From Tychonema sp. LEGE 06208 (lineage in GTDB: Bacteria; Cyanobacteriota; Cyanobacteriia; Cyanobacteriales; Microcoleaceae), in assembly GCF_015207505.1 (NCBI RefSeq), contig NZ_JADEWT010000075.1, forward strand, positions 1 to 32,502: a DNA stretch of 32,502 nt, written 5' to 3'. This document shows positions 1-7,842 of the stretch, one piece after another. Below the pieces are notes generated by a model. The model saw only the letters and a program-made list of their open reading frames with translations. It was not told where the DNA came from and did no database searches. Position 1 is the first letter of the stretch. Each line of letters begins with the position of its first letter. The position numbers were made by a program, and so were the translations under genes.

Positions 1-1
1 A

Positions 2-24
2 CCCTCCCCTTACCAAGGGGAGGG
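2..24. repeat. Short perfect hairpin (10-bp arms)
   Basis: CCCTCCCCTT and AAGGGGAGGG face each other across a 3-nt loop. No gene of the window ends here. It could be a terminator for a gene outside the window or a dispersed palindromic repeat. There is no clear T-run, so I favour a repeat. Confidence 0.5.
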
Positions 25-184
25 AGTAAGAAATTCACAAATGATTTAGGATTGCTATATACAGATAAAACTAGCCTCCCCTGCTTCAATAACTGGCAAT
101 TGAAATTACGTTGTTTGATTCAATCTTCTGAGAGAGAGGAAAGTTTGTATAAACATAGTTTCAACCGCCGTTTGAGCGGAATAG

Positions 185-1198
185 TTATGAATTGTCGATC
201 GCCAATTTTTGATTAGTTTCGCTCGATCGCTTCGCAGCATCCGCCACCTTCAAAGCGTACAAGCTACTTGTATTATTGACATACAACGGCGTACCGTTTA
301 GCAAACAGTCTAACACCACCTCGGTATCTTTGGCAAACAAACCGCGCCGCGTTCCTACTTTGATGGTTTGCCGATTTTCTCCTTGAATTAATTGACCGGA
401 TTCAGGAGTAAAAATCAGCGTTCCTGCTTCTCCGTAGATGGTAAAAATGTTTTCCGACTGCCAAAAAGTCTCTCCTTTTCCGTAAACCGCTTCCGCGAAA
501 ACGCCATTGGTGAAGCGTAACTGTGCGTTGCACAAACAAGCTTTGTAGAAATCCGGCTGAGTGTCCCAAAATTGAGTTTGACAGTTAACGCTTGTCGCTT
601 CCCCGAACAAATCAGTAAATCGGTGCAGTCGAGAAATTGCACCAATTAAGGGAAAACCAAATAGGGAATGTTGAAAAGTCCAGCGCTTAGGTACTGAACG
701 CACAGAGGTAATTGTAACGTAGCGGGCATAAAAAACTTTACCGACTAATGGCAAAGATTCTTTGATTGAGGAGTGCAAACCGCCTAACAATTCGATGTGT
801 TCGATGTGGAGGAGTTTTTGCTTTTGGGCCGCAAGTTCGATCGCCCTTTCGCCCTCAGATAGTTCTAAAGATAGAGGATATTCCACCACAACGTGCTTGT
901 CATTTTCCAGGGCGGCGAGGACTATCGCCCCGTGATCGCGGTTCACCGTACAGACAATTACCAAATCTAAATCGTCTCTTTCTACCAGCTTGCGCCAAGA
1001 AACCGCAGCTTCGGCGCCGAAAGTTTGGCAAAATGCTGCGGTTTTCTCCTGGTTGTGCCCCGCCACTGCTACCAAGTTCGATCGCGCGTCAGCTACCAGC
1101 GTCTCGGCTCTCAACTTAGCCGCAAAGCCAGTACCCACAATCCCGACGCGAATAGGGGAATTTAGGGAAAAACCAAAGCCAGCATTAATTTGAGTCAT
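185..1198 (-). CDS. bvdR: Biliverdin reductase (Gfo/Idh/MocA fold)
   Basis: Likely NAD(P)H-dependent reductase converting biliverdin IXalpha to bilirubin in the cytoplasm, tied to phycobilin and tetrapyrrole metabolism. The 337-aa protein starts with a Rossmann nucleotide-binding loop (RVGIVGTGFAA, residues 17-27) and has the EYPL segment near residue 107 and LLHIEHIELLGG near 129-140. The C-terminal half contains FYARY, RFTDLFG and VGTRRGLF. These blocks match what I remember of the cyanobacterial BvdR family (Synechocystis slr1784 type, about 328 aa) across the whole length, rather than a generic sugar dehydrogenase. The gene is divergent from the ferredoxin gene, with about 430 bp between them. 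The ATG start gives a short N-terminal extension before the Rossmann strand, usual for this family. The main alternative is another Gfo/Idh/MocA oxidoreductase. Confidence 0.87.
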   Translation of the reverse strand: MTQINAGFGFSLNSPIRVGIVGTGFAAKLRAETLVADARSNLVAVAGHNQEKTAAFCQTFGAEAAVSWRKLVERDDLDLVIVCTVNRDHGAIVLAALENDKHVVVEYPLSLELSEGERAIELAAQKQKLLHIEHIELLGGLHSSIKESLPLVGKVFYARYVTITSVRSVPKRWTFQHSLFGFPLIGAISRLHRFTDLFGEATSVNCQTQFWDTQPDFYKACLCNAQLRFTNGVFAEAVYGKGETFWQSENIFTIYGEAGTLIFTPESGQLIQGENRQTIKVGTRRGLFAKDTEVVLDCLLNGTPLYVNNTSSLYALKVADAAKRSSETNQKLAIDNS

Positions 1199-1634
1199 AG
1201 GATTTAGATTTTAGATAGTTACAGACTTGCGGTGTAGGGGTTTAGGGTTTTATTGCCCAAATTTTAGGCACAGAAGACAAACTCAAGCAAGCTTTGGGGA
1301 AAGTCGATCGACAAACCCCATAGCAAAAAACGGTTATTTGGACTGTAGGGCTCAAAACAGGATTTTTAAGAGAAACCCGGTTATTTTGCGTAAGTCTTGC
1401 AGCAACAGTATCACAAGGCTGAGTCGCGCATAGGTATAAGTAATCAAGATGAAATTAGAAAAAGTTATAACTAATCCCATTCAAATTTTTTGTAAATGAG
1501 TGTTGCAAGCTTGCTTCTTTCCCCTAATATCATAAAGGGAACGAACCTAAGAGTTAATCTCAGAGCTCATACAGCCTTGAAGGTTGCATTAGGAAAAATT
1601 ATCAATATTGTTGAATTTTTGAGAGGATTAGTGC
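1199..1634. other. Intergenic region between divergent bvdR and ferredoxin
   Basis: This 436-bp gap must hold the promoters of both divergent genes. I see no convincing ORF and no near-consensus sigma-70 promoter. A degenerate copy of the AAACCCGGTT repeat lies around 1374-1385. GAGAGGA at 1621-1627 is a good ribosome binding site 7 nt ahead of the ferredoxin ATG. Confidence 0.5.
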
Positions 1635-1934
1635 ATGGCAACTTACAAAGTTACCCTCATCAGCGAAGCCGAAGGAATCAACCAGACCATTGACGTTGAT
1701 GACGATACTTACATTCTAGATGCTGCCGAAGAAGCAGGACTCGACCTCCCGTATTCTTGCCGCGCTGGAGCTTGCTCCACCTGCGCCGGCAAAATCACAT
1801 CAGGCGAAATTGACCAATCTGACCAATCTTTCTTGGATGACGACCAAATCGAAGCCGGATTTGTTTTGACCTGCGTCGCTTATCCTAAGTCTGATTGTAC
1901 GATCGAAACTCACCAAGAAGAATCTCTTTACTAA
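1635..1934 (+). CDS. petF: Plant-type [2Fe-2S] ferredoxin
   Basis: Soluble electron carrier that takes electrons from photosystem I and passes them to ferredoxin-NADP reductase, nitrite reductase, thioredoxin reductase and bilin reductases. The 99-aa length is typical. All four cluster ligands are present: C42, C47 and C50 in [13 protein letters not shown], and C80 in LTCVAYP. The protein is strongly acidic and ends in the usual EESLY-like tail, as in the main photosynthetic ferredoxin PetF1. The ATG follows GAGAGGA with 7-nt spacing. The gene appears monocistronic, since a foldback repeat follows within 30 bp. Assignment to the major photosynthetic isoform rather than a minor paralogue rests on the sequence motifs only. 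Confidence 0.95.
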   Translation: MATYKVTLISEAEGINQTIDVDDDTYILDAAEEAGLDLPYSCRAGACSTCAGKITSGEIDQSDQSFLDDDQIEAGFVLTCVAYPKSDCTIETHQEESLY

Positions 1935-1954
1935 GTAAGGATTTTCGGCGCGAT

Positions 1955-2035
1955 GCGTTAAGTAACCCGGTTTTTCGTTTTCGTAATTGAGCTATTTGAG
2001 TTCAATTACGTTAACAAACCGGGTTTCTGCGTTAC
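1955..2035. repeat. Foldback pair of the AAACCGGGTTT repeat after petF
   Basis: GTAACCCGGTTT (1962-1973) and AAACCGGGTTT (about 2016-2026) face each other, and an inner stem (TAATTGA with TTCAATTA, about 1984-2008) extends the structure. It sits just downstream of the ferredoxin stop and could act as its transcription terminator. It also belongs to a dispersed repeat family seen repeatedly in the first 8 kb. Confidence 0.6.
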
Positions 2036-2185
2036 AGACAGCGGTTGAAACCGCTTCTGGTCAAACAAAACCCGCAGGCGTGCCGGTTGAAGCAAAGACG
2101 GTTAATATTAGGTGATTTTCTTCAGTCCGCTTGGTATGGACTTCGTTTGTCGAGGCGCGATTTCCATCGCTGACTCTGATGGCGA
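2036..2185 (-). repeat. Dispersed repeat, copy A (GCGGTTTCAACCGC family)
   Basis: Read on the minus strand this stretch has, in order, ACAAACGAAGTCC, CGGACTGAAGAAA, GCGGGTTTTGT and AGAAGCGGTTTCAACCGC. The copy at 25945-26035 has the same blocks in the same order. Copy A has about 25 extra bases between the CGGACTGAAGAAA block and the CGGGTTTTG block. A fragment of the same end (TTTCAACCGCCG) lies near 161-172. Confidence 0.65.
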
Positions 2186-2196
2186 TTCTGAATAAA

Positions 2197-3852
2197 CTAT
2201 TCCCGCCAAAATGTAATGGAATCGTTGAGGGGGACAACTTGAGCGCCGGGAAAATAAAAGTTGAGAATTCGATCGCCACTCCAGCCCAAATTAGCTAAAT
2301 TGTAAGAACCAGTCTGACTCATTCCCACGCCGTGTCCGAAACCGCCTCCGACAAAAGCATAACCGTTGAGAGTTTTGTCTGGATTGTAAATCGGTTCTAG
2401 ATAAAAAAGCGTGCTAATCGGCGGGTAAAAAGCATTGCGAATCTCATCTTTTTCGATATCGATGGAGCCCAAGTCAGTTTGAACCTTCATTTGCAAAACT
2501 CGACCGGCGGGCGACCTTTCCACCACTTCCACCTGAGTGAGAGTTTTAAAATTAGCTAGCGGGTGCTGTTTCTTTTGAAGATACTGTTTGAGAAATGCCC
2601 CAATCGATGTCAAAGAAACTTCTTCGCGCCAGCGGAAAGTGTCTTCTTTTTCCTCATTAAACCCTGTTTTGAGAGTCATAAAGCGGCGGAAGTTGTTTTC
2701 GTCAGACAAGCTCTGCTTTGACAAATCCCAGACGTTCTTGGGGGAATCGATAATCGATCGCAAATATGGACGTTCCGGGCCGTGCCACACATCGCCAAAA
2801 GTAGCTGTCACGCCGCCGCTAGACGCAGAATAGAGCGCGTCTACGAGCTGATTTTGATAAGTTAGCACCAAACCGCTCGTTTGGGCGATCGCCTTATCGC
2901 TTTGCGGATAAACCTCCGTCAAACCTTTATAAACCTGACAGTTAACATCAGCGCACAACTCATAATTATCCACAGCAAACCTCCGCAAATTTCTCAGGGC
3001 GTAGGTTCTCGCTAAAATAGTTTGAGCGACAATCGAAGCGTAAGGCGAAAAAGCCCCTATTTCGTGAGGAACAACACCCCGCAAATAAGTTTCCGTCGGC
3101 ACCTCATTAACTAAAGTATAAGTGCCGTAAGAATTTTTTTGCAGGTGCAAACTGCCACCATAACGGCGAGTTTGTTGAAGAACTTTTTCGGGTTCAGTAG
3201 CTGTCGCCTCTTGAGTAGTTTGTTCCAATACCTCAATCGTATTTTTGCCCGCCGTCACATCCAACTCATTGCGGTTGAAACGAAAGCCATTTAAAATCCA
3301 AAATGCTTGGGGTATTTGTTTAATAACTTTGGAATCTAAAAAAGCTGTTTTGTTACCTTGAGCTTGCAAACTTTGCAACAGCCAGCGCCGCACAATCGGA
3401 GAATTATAAATATCTCTTTTTGCCCAAACTTGCCAGCGCAAAGGTTGGGCAATTTCTACATCAATACCCTTAGCGCGCCACTGATTGGCGCTATCTTCTG
3501 CGCTTTCAAAACTGCGGTGGGAGCTCAGAACAACTCGTTCTTCTACTAATGGCGATTGCAGAGGTTTATTGGCAATTTCTAGCTTGATGCTGGGAGCAGT
3601 TTTGGTTTCTGTGCCTTGAGGAGTTTTGTAACTTAATGTTAAGCTGTCGCCCGGTAATGCTTTCAGCGTGAGTTTGTCGGTGGCTTTATTACCAAACCGC
3701 TGCACCACGCCAATTTTGATGAGTCTATTTTGGGGAGTTTGGGCGTTTCCCGCAGCGCCCAAAATCGGCAACAGGCAAAATGCGGCGAATACAGCGCGAG
3801 AAATGCAGCTAAACCATTTGTAACTTGGAGTTGGAGGTGTTTGAGCGAACAC
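2197..3852 (-). CDS. Secreted SpoIID/LytB-domain protein
   Basis: 551-aa protein with an N-terminal hydrophobic signal segment (about residues 17-38, AVFAAFCLLPILGAAGNAQ), hence exported to the periplasm or wall. The C-terminal half is a SpoIID/LytB domain: ETYLRGVVPHEIG, ILARTYALRN, YSASSGGVTA and the closing GGGFGHGVGMSQTGSYNLA with NFYFPG. SpoIID of Bacillus is a lytic transglycosylase acting on peptidoglycan, and cyanobacterial members are presumed wall-remodelling proteins. The N-terminal region (about 40-200) includes a SPOR-like stretch (SSHRSFESAEDSANQWRAKG), which I read as possible peptidoglycan binding. The gene stands alone, divergent from nothing nearby and followed by repeats. 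Function is inferred from the family. Substrate and activity are not shown by the sequence. Confidence 0.88.
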   Translation of the reverse strand: MFAQTPPTPSYKWFSCISRAVFAAFCLLPILGAAGNAQTPQNRLIKIGVVQRFGNKATDKLTLKALPGDSLTLSYKTPQGTETKTAPSIKLEIANKPLQSPLVEERVVLSSHRSFESAEDSANQWRAKGIDVEIAQPLRWQVWAKRDIYNSPIVRRWLLQSLQAQGNKTAFLDSKVIKQIPQAFWILNGFRFNRNELDVTAGKNTIEVLEQTTQEATATEPEKVLQQTRRYGGSLHLQKNSYGTYTLVNEVPTETYLRGVVPHEIGAFSPYASIVAQTILARTYALRNLRRFAVDNYELCADVNCQVYKGLTEVYPQSDKAIAQTSGLVLTYQNQLVDALYSASSGGVTATFGDVWHGPERPYLRSIIDSPKNVWDLSKQSLSDENNFRRFMTLKTGFNEEKEDTFRWREEVSLTSIGAFLKQYLQKKQHPLANFKTLTQVEVVERSPAGRVLQMKVQTDLGSIDIEKDEIRNAFYPPISTLFYLEPIYNPDKTLNGYAFVGGGFGHGVGMSQTGSYNLANLGWSGDRILNFYFPGAQVVPLNDSITFWRE

Positions 3853-4309
3853 AGTTATCTGTCTCCAGATAGTTGAAATTTGGGGAGTTTTGATTTTACG
3901 TTAGCACATTTGGCGGCTGCGGAGAGGGGAATTGCCGGAGATAGGCCAATATACTTGGGCTAGTCGCGAGTTCAGAAACCGGGTTTCTTCGGAGATTTGT
4001 CGCTACTAAACGTACAATTTCCAAGAATACCCGGTTTCTAGCCTCCCACGATCAGCCCTGAAACTGTCCAAACTGCACTAACTAATATAGCCTTTCTACC
4101 GAAAGATGAGGTACTATGCGGGATAGGGCATAGGCCAAACCGGGCATGAGGCTCTCCTCACTTTTGTGCGAACCGCTATATTGTGTCTGGTGGATTGATA
4201 ACAACAAGATTAATGCGATCGTTCGGACTTCAGTCCTCTAATTTGGAAAAAAACTGAATTCCTGACTGCGAACCTATGTTAATTTTGGGTAATTTAACGG
4301 CAAGGATAT
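3853..4309. other. Gene-free stretch with AAACCGGGTTT repeats
   Basis: No ORF I can defend. AGAAACCGGGTTTCT at 3974-3988 is itself palindromic, and a second copy in the form ACCCGGTTTCT is at about 4029-4039. AATATAGC near 4085 and GCTATATT near 4176 form a widely spaced inverted pair. No RNA gene is recognisable. The 5' part (3853-3900) should hold the promoter of the SpoIID-domain gene. Confidence 0.5.
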
Positions 4310-4453
4310 ATATCAATTCCGGTTGCACTCATACATGATGTTAACAGTCAACAGTCAACAGTCAACAGTCAACAGTTAACAGTCAACAGTCAACAGTCAA
4401 CAGTCAACAGTCAACAGTGAATTTACTATTCCGATAAACAGAGGATTTGATAT
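4310..4453. repeat. Composite heptamer-core element, copy 1
   Basis: Ends ATATCAA (4310-4316) and TTGATAT (4447-4453) are inverted. Between them are a conserved left flank (TTCCGGTTGCACTC, ATACATGATGTTAAC), about eleven units of the heptamer CAACAGT with one variant, and a conserved right flank (GTGAATTTACTATTCCGAT then AGAGGATTTGATAT). The same flanks surround a shorter core at 21255-21349. The right end overlaps the stop codon of the M20 gene by one base. Confidence 0.75.
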
Positions 4454-5643
4454 CACTTAGTTGCTTGCTGTTTCCAATACTGACAGGCGGCATAGGCTAA
4501 GGTGACAGCGCCCGTAACTATAGCTGCTTCATCCACCTCAAACTGCGGGTGATGGAGGGGATAGTTGGGTTTGTCAGTCAGTCCCACTCCTAAGCGAAAC
4601 ATGGTTCCCGGTGCGTGTTCTAGATACATTGAAAAATCTTCGGCGCCGAGGGATGGTTCTGGTAAAATTTGGACGCGCGATCGACCTAAAGCTTCTAAAG
4701 CTGCAGTTTCGACTAATTGCGTCAGTTTTGGGTCGTTTTGGACTCCGGGCACGCCGCGTTTGTAGGTGAGTTCGTATTTGGCGCCGTAAGTCGCGCAGAC
4801 GCTGGAAACAATTTGTTCGATCCAAGCCGGTAGTTTTTCGTGGGTTTCGGGATGGAGCGATCGCACGGTTCCCAATAATTTTACGCGATCGGCAATCACG
4901 TTGGGCGCCCGTCCGCCGCTAATTTGCCCGATCGTCAAAACCACAGGCCTCAAAGGATTTTGCATCCGGCTAATTGCCTGCTGCAAACTGGTAATTACTT
5001 GAGAAGCTATCCAAATTGCATCGATCGCCTCGTGGGGACGCGCACCGTGGCCGGATTCGCCCATTACAATCACTTCTAGGTCATCCGCCGCCGCCGTCAG
5101 TGCCCCGTGGCGGATACCGACACAACCGCCGGGAATCGTCGGAAAAACGTGCACTCCGAGGATGCCGTCAACATCTTGCATCGCCCCATCTTGAATCATC
5201 CATTGAGCGCCTTGGGCAATCTCTTCTGCGGGCTGAAACAAAAAGCGGACGTTACCGGGCAATTTTTCTTTTAACTTCGACAAAATCATTGCCGCGCCCA
5301 AACCGACTGTGGTGTGGATATCGTGGCCGCAGGCGTGCATCACTCCGTCGTTGCGGGAGGCAAATTCTAGGTTAGTACGTTCTTGAATTGGCAAAGCGTC
5401 CATATCGGTGCGAATTGCCAGCCACCGGGACTCGCTGCTGTCAACTTTGAGCTCGCCGAGCACTCCTGTTTTGCCGATTCCTTCTATGGCGCGGACTCCG
5501 CTGGATGCGAGAACTCCGGCTACATAGGCGGCGGTTTGGTATTCTTGGCCGCTGAGTTCGGGGTGTGAGTGGATGTGGCGGCGAATTTCGATCAAGCGGG
5601 GTGCGAGGGTAGCGGCTAGTTCTTGGATGCGGGCAAGAAGCAT
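4453..5643 (-). CDS. M20-family amidohydrolase (N-acyl-amino-acid / IAA-conjugate hydrolase type)
   Basis: 396-aa metallopeptidase-fold hydrolase of the M20D (HipO/AbgB/ILR1-like) group, which cleaves N-acylated amino acids. Metal-site residues are visible: C105 and H107 in MHACGHDIH, E140-E141 in QPAEE, H165 in GVHVFP, and the C-terminal HH (about 364-365) in PLHHPQFEVDE. RTDMDALPI (78-86) is the usual strand before the metal site. Length and motif order are normal for the family, so it should be active in the cytoplasm, since I see no signal peptide. The ATG start precedes a typical family N-terminus (ELAATLAPRLIEIRRHIHSHPE). The true substrate cannot be read from sequence. The TGA stop lies at the edge of a repeat element. 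Confidence 0.9.
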   Translation of the reverse strand: MLLARIQELAATLAPRLIEIRRHIHSHPELSGQEYQTAAYVAGVLASSGVRAIEGIGKTGVLGELKVDSSESRWLAIRTDMDALPIQERTNLEFASRNDGVMHACGHDIHTTVGLGAAMILSKLKEKLPGNVRFLFQPAEEIAQGAQWMIQDGAMQDVDGILGVHVFPTIPGGCVGIRHGALTAAADDLEVIVMGESGHGARPHEAIDAIWIASQVITSLQQAISRMQNPLRPVVLTIGQISGGRAPNVIADRVKLLGTVRSLHPETHEKLPAWIEQIVSSVCATYGAKYELTYKRGVPGVQNDPKLTQLVETAALEALGRSRVQILPEPSLGAEDFSMYLEHAPGTMFRLGVGLTDKPNYPLHHPQFEVDEAAIVTGAVTLAYAACQYWKQQATK

Positions 5644-5767
5644 AGATTATCTTGGGGAGTGCGGTACAAGCTGTAGTCAACTAGGTTAACGCAAATATCT
5701 GAGGTTAAACTCACATCAAGCACCATTCTCGCTTAACAGGATGCCTGTTCCACAAGAACATTTTTGT

Positions 5768-5986
5768 TTAGCGATCGGGATTGTCCTCTTCATACACCAT
5801 TAAATCTCCCGGCTGACAGTTCAGTGCTTTGCACAAAGCGCTGAGAGTGGCTTCATCGATTCGGGTGAGTCGGCGACGGGTTTTGATTTTAGACACAGAA
5901 GTGGGGTGCATCCCAATTCTAGCCGCCAATTCTTTATTGCTGATATTGCGATCGGCCATCACAACTGCCAATTTCCAACGGATCAC
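5768..5986 (-). CDS. Small Xre/Cro-type helix-turn-helix regulator (YozG-like)
   Basis: 72-aa protein that is almost entirely one HTH_26/Xre DNA-binding domain: IRWKLAVVMADRNISNKELA, then HPTSVSKIKTRR as the recognition helix region, and ALCKALNCQPGDLM, a signature of the YozG/YgzD group. It starts with GTG. An in-frame TGA lies just upstream, so no earlier start exists, and the MIRWKL opening is the family's usual N-terminus. It probably represses its own or neighbouring transcription. The adjacent toxin-antitoxin patch makes an antitoxin-like role thinkable, but I see no toxin partner next to it. The last residues overlap a GCGATCG site. Confidence 0.85.
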   Translation of the reverse strand: MIRWKLAVVMADRNISNKELAARIGMHPTSVSKIKTRRRLTRIDEATLSALCKALNCQPGDLMVYEEDNPDR

Positions 5987-6141
5987 TGCTGATGCTCAAC
6001 TGCTAGCGATAACTTTGCAAGCAGATGTTACCATTCTGCAACCTTGACTATCCCTTAAGTTGTCGCTACGAGCATTTATTTTGTCGTAACGATTGACAAA
6101 CGGCAGCGATTGAACTAGACTCAGGATGTACAAACGGAAAA

Positions 6142-6181
6142 GCGATCGCCCCCCTGGCCTGGAAAACTGGAGGGCGATCGC
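6142..6181. repeat. HIP1-armed hairpin
   Basis: GCGATCGCC (6142-6150) and GGGCGATCGC (6172-6181) can pair across about 21 nt. It lies 30 bp upstream of the 77-aa gene, so it could form in the leader. It may equally be two chance HIP1 octamers, which are very common here. Confidence 0.4.
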
Positions 6182-6210
6182 AATTCCACTATTCGTGTAA
6201 TTCAAAGTCT

Positions 6211-6444
6211 ATGATATCACAGCCAAAATCAGTTCCCGAACTGCTCCGGGAAGAAATTCCTGATGTACCTCAAGGTAAGCAACCGATTCGTTTGCTGTTG
6301 TGCGGCGTTCCCAAAGCGGTAGACAGCATCGTTAATCTGTTACACGTTTTAGGTTTTGCAGAAGTTGGGGAATGGAGCCCGCCTCTACCATCGCCGATAG
6401 CGGGTGAGGTGATTCGGATTTTAACCCGTTACTGGAAAGAGTAA
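6211..6444 (+). CDS. Conserved cyanobacterial small protein, function unknown
   Basis: 77-aa protein with a central RLLLCGVPKAVDSIVNLLHV block followed by LGFAEVGEWSPPLP and PGEVI-like SPIAGEVIRILTRYW. I remember similar short cyanobacterial proteins with the pattern LLLYGSPxAVxxxIHxLHxLGFAEVxxWSPLLP, none with a known role. It starts with ATG, has no signal or membrane segment and is not obviously part of an operon. I assign no function. Confidence 0.7.
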   Translation: MISQPKSVPELLREEIPDVPQGKQPIRLLLCGVPKAVDSIVNLLHVLGFAEVGEWSPPLPSPIAGEVIRILTRYWKE

Positions 6445-6522
6445 TTGTTGAGGGCGATCGCACGAATTGAAAAAGTGCGATCGACCTTTCTGTCTCATTT
6501 AGGGCTTACCCATAAATACCAA

Positions 6523-6588
6523 AGAAACCGGGTTTTTCACGACAGTTAAAGGCCCGGATGCAGTATTTCCGTAAAAAACCCGGTTTCT
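6523..6588. repeat. Foldback pair of the AAACCGGGTTT repeat
   Basis: AGAAACCGGGTTTTT (6523-6537) and its exact complement AAAAACCCGGTTTCT (6574-6588) surround a 36-nt spacer that includes AAAGGCCCGG. This could fold as a 15-bp hairpin. It separates the 77-aa gene from the RelE-like pair. Confidence 0.7.
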
Positions 6589-6697
6589 GACTACCCGCAA
6601 ACCAACGTTGGCTAGAATAAATTTAATTAAATTAAAAATAAATTTGCGGCATTTCGTGATAAAATAAAAACCTAAAAATAATCCTACAAAAAAAGCA

Positions 6698-6907
6698 ATG
6701 TCTGAAATTACTCTAGACGAAACCAAACTTAAAGAATTGCTCAAAGCAGCTATTTTTGAGTTGTTAAAAGAACAAAAAGAAGTCTTTTCGGAAATTTTAA
6801 CCGAAGCCCTAGAAGATATAGGGATGGAAAATGCTATCAAAGAAGGTGAAAATACTGAAACAGTCAGCCGCGACCAAATCTTCAAAATTTTGAAGGGACA
6901 ACCATGA
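6698..6907 (+). CDS. Putative antitoxin of a RelE-like pair
   Basis: 69-aa, acidic, helical protein (LDETKLKELLKAAIFELLKE, then EILTEALEDIGM and a C-terminal RDQIFKILKGQP). The ATGA overlap of its stop with the next gene and the small acidic product are the usual layout of a type II antitoxin. I do not recognise a classic DNA-binding fold (no clear ribbon-helix-helix or Phd motif), so the family is unassigned. It should bind and neutralise the downstream toxin, with translational coupling. The call rests on position and composition. Confidence 0.75.
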   Translation: MSEITLDETKLKELLKAAIFELLKEQKEVFSEILTEALEDIGMENAIKEGENTETVSRDQIFKILKGQP

Positions 6908-7170
6908 TTGTTGAGTTTAGAAAAAGCTTTGAAAAGGATTTACTCAAGATTCTTGATGCCAACTTGTTTGAAAGAATTCAGGAAGCGATAGAAGACGTTG
7001 AGAATGCAGAAAAATTAAATGAAGTCAGCAATCTTAAAAAACTCAAGGGCGATGGAGATTACTATCGCATTAGGCTGGGAGATTACCGCATCGGTATTAA
7101 AGTTAATGATGGCATAGTCTGTTTTGTCAGGATACTGCATAGGAAAGAGATTTACAGATACTTTCCGTAA
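6904..7170 (+). CDS. RelE/ParE-superfamily toxin
   Basis: 88-aa basic protein with the RelE/ParE pattern: an N-terminal strand and helix (IVEFRKSFEKDLLKI), NLKKLKGDGDYYRIRLGDYR in the middle, and FVRILHRKEIYRYFP at the end. Members of this superfamily are mostly ribosome-dependent mRNA interferases; ParE members poison gyrase. The LHRKEIYRYFP tail resembles RelE-like mRNA interferases more than ParE, but I would not fix the mechanism. It starts 4 nt inside the upstream gene (ATGA), so it is translationally coupled to its antitoxin. Both genes look intact. Confidence 0.87.
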   Translation: MIVEFRKSFEKDLLKILDANLFERIQEAIEDVENAEKLNEVSNLKKLKGDGDYYRIRLGDYRIGIKVNDGIVCFVRILHRKEIYRYFP

Positions 7171-7220
7171 TCATTTCAGCCTTCACCCCCATCCTCACCA
7201 ACTCAAACTAAAATTAATCT

Positions 7221-7624
7221 TTAATTATTGTCAGGTCGGAAGCGCAAGCAATTGACCGATCGCACTTTCTGAATAGTTTCAAAATCGCGATCGTTATAAA
7301 CTAGAATAAGTTGGTACTCGATCGCAAGTTGGGCAATGCAGCAGTCGATACTACTTCTAACCGTTAACCCAAGGCGCTTGCAAATCGTAGTAAATCCGAG
7401 CAGCCGCTACCCAAGTATTAGGCGTAGACTCGATGTAGTCTTGTTCTTGGAGATAAGTTTCTAATAGTGTCCACTCCCGTTCATCTCGACAACCTTGCAA
7501 AAGTTCCATCTGAGTAAATCGGTTCAGGAAAATACTTTCATCATTAATTATTGCTTCCAAGGATTGGCGTACTACACCTGTCTTGTCGCGCAAAACGCCA
7601 GACGGAAGTATCAATCAGAAACAT
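7221..7624 (-). pseudogene. vapC: vapC toxin (PIN domain) broken by two frameshifts
   Basis: The PIN-domain ribonuclease is spread over three reading pieces. ATG at 7624 opens MFLIDTSVW with the first catalytic Asp. Near 7595-7600 the frame shifts to VLRDKTGVVRQSLEA and TQMELLQGCRDE, with the conserved Glu. Near 7378-7383, after YYDL, a second shift leads to RLGLTVRSSIDCCIAQLAIE and LVYNDRDFE, with the last acidic residues, ending at TAA 7221-7223. Joined, the pieces give a normal VapC of about 130 aa. The ATG overlaps the 3' end of the antitoxin gene by 14 nt, the normal operon arrangement. The longest open piece (7357-7614) could be mistaken for a gene with a TTG start. As read, the toxin is dead unless these are sequencing errors. 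Confidence 0.85.
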
Positions 7625-7823
7625 TTTTGTTTTCCCGCAAGGCTTTATAATCGTAGTCGGTCGAAAATTGAATTTGTCCGCTTAAATCGAGTAGGTTCCG
7701 CTTTTTTCGGGTGCGAATTAATTCTTGCAAAGCAAAGTCAATCAGTTCTTTTTCTGTCTTGAAATTGGTTAAGCGAAAGGCTTCTTTAACCAACTCTTCG
7801 TTAAGTTCAACGGGGATTTTCAT
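7611..7823 (-). CDS. vapB: VapB-type antitoxin
   Basis: 70-aa antitoxin of the VapB (type II) group: MKIPVELNEELVKEAFRLTN with KTEKELIDFALQELIR forms the ribbon-helix-helix DNA-binding part, and the C-terminal tail (LSGQIQFSTDYDYKALR) would wrap the toxin. The reading frame is intact although the partner toxin is frameshifted, so this may now be an orphan antitoxin able to repress its promoter or neutralise related toxins. The stop overlaps the vapC start. ATG is the natural start. Confidence 0.85.
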   Translation of the reverse strand: MKIPVELNEELVKEAFRLTNFKTEKELIDFALQELIRTRKKRNLLDLSGQIQFSTDYDYKALRENKNVSD

Positions 7824-7842
7824 GGTTAATCTTTCATCTCAT

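Noticed and set aside
5996..6205. 69-aa minus-strand open frame upstream of the Xre regulator
   Set aside because: No family likeness or ribosome binding site; it crosses a hairpin and reads like chance sequence.
7357..7614. 85-aa gene with TTG start
   Set aside because: It is the middle piece of the frameshifted vapC; conserved PIN residues lie outside it in other frames.
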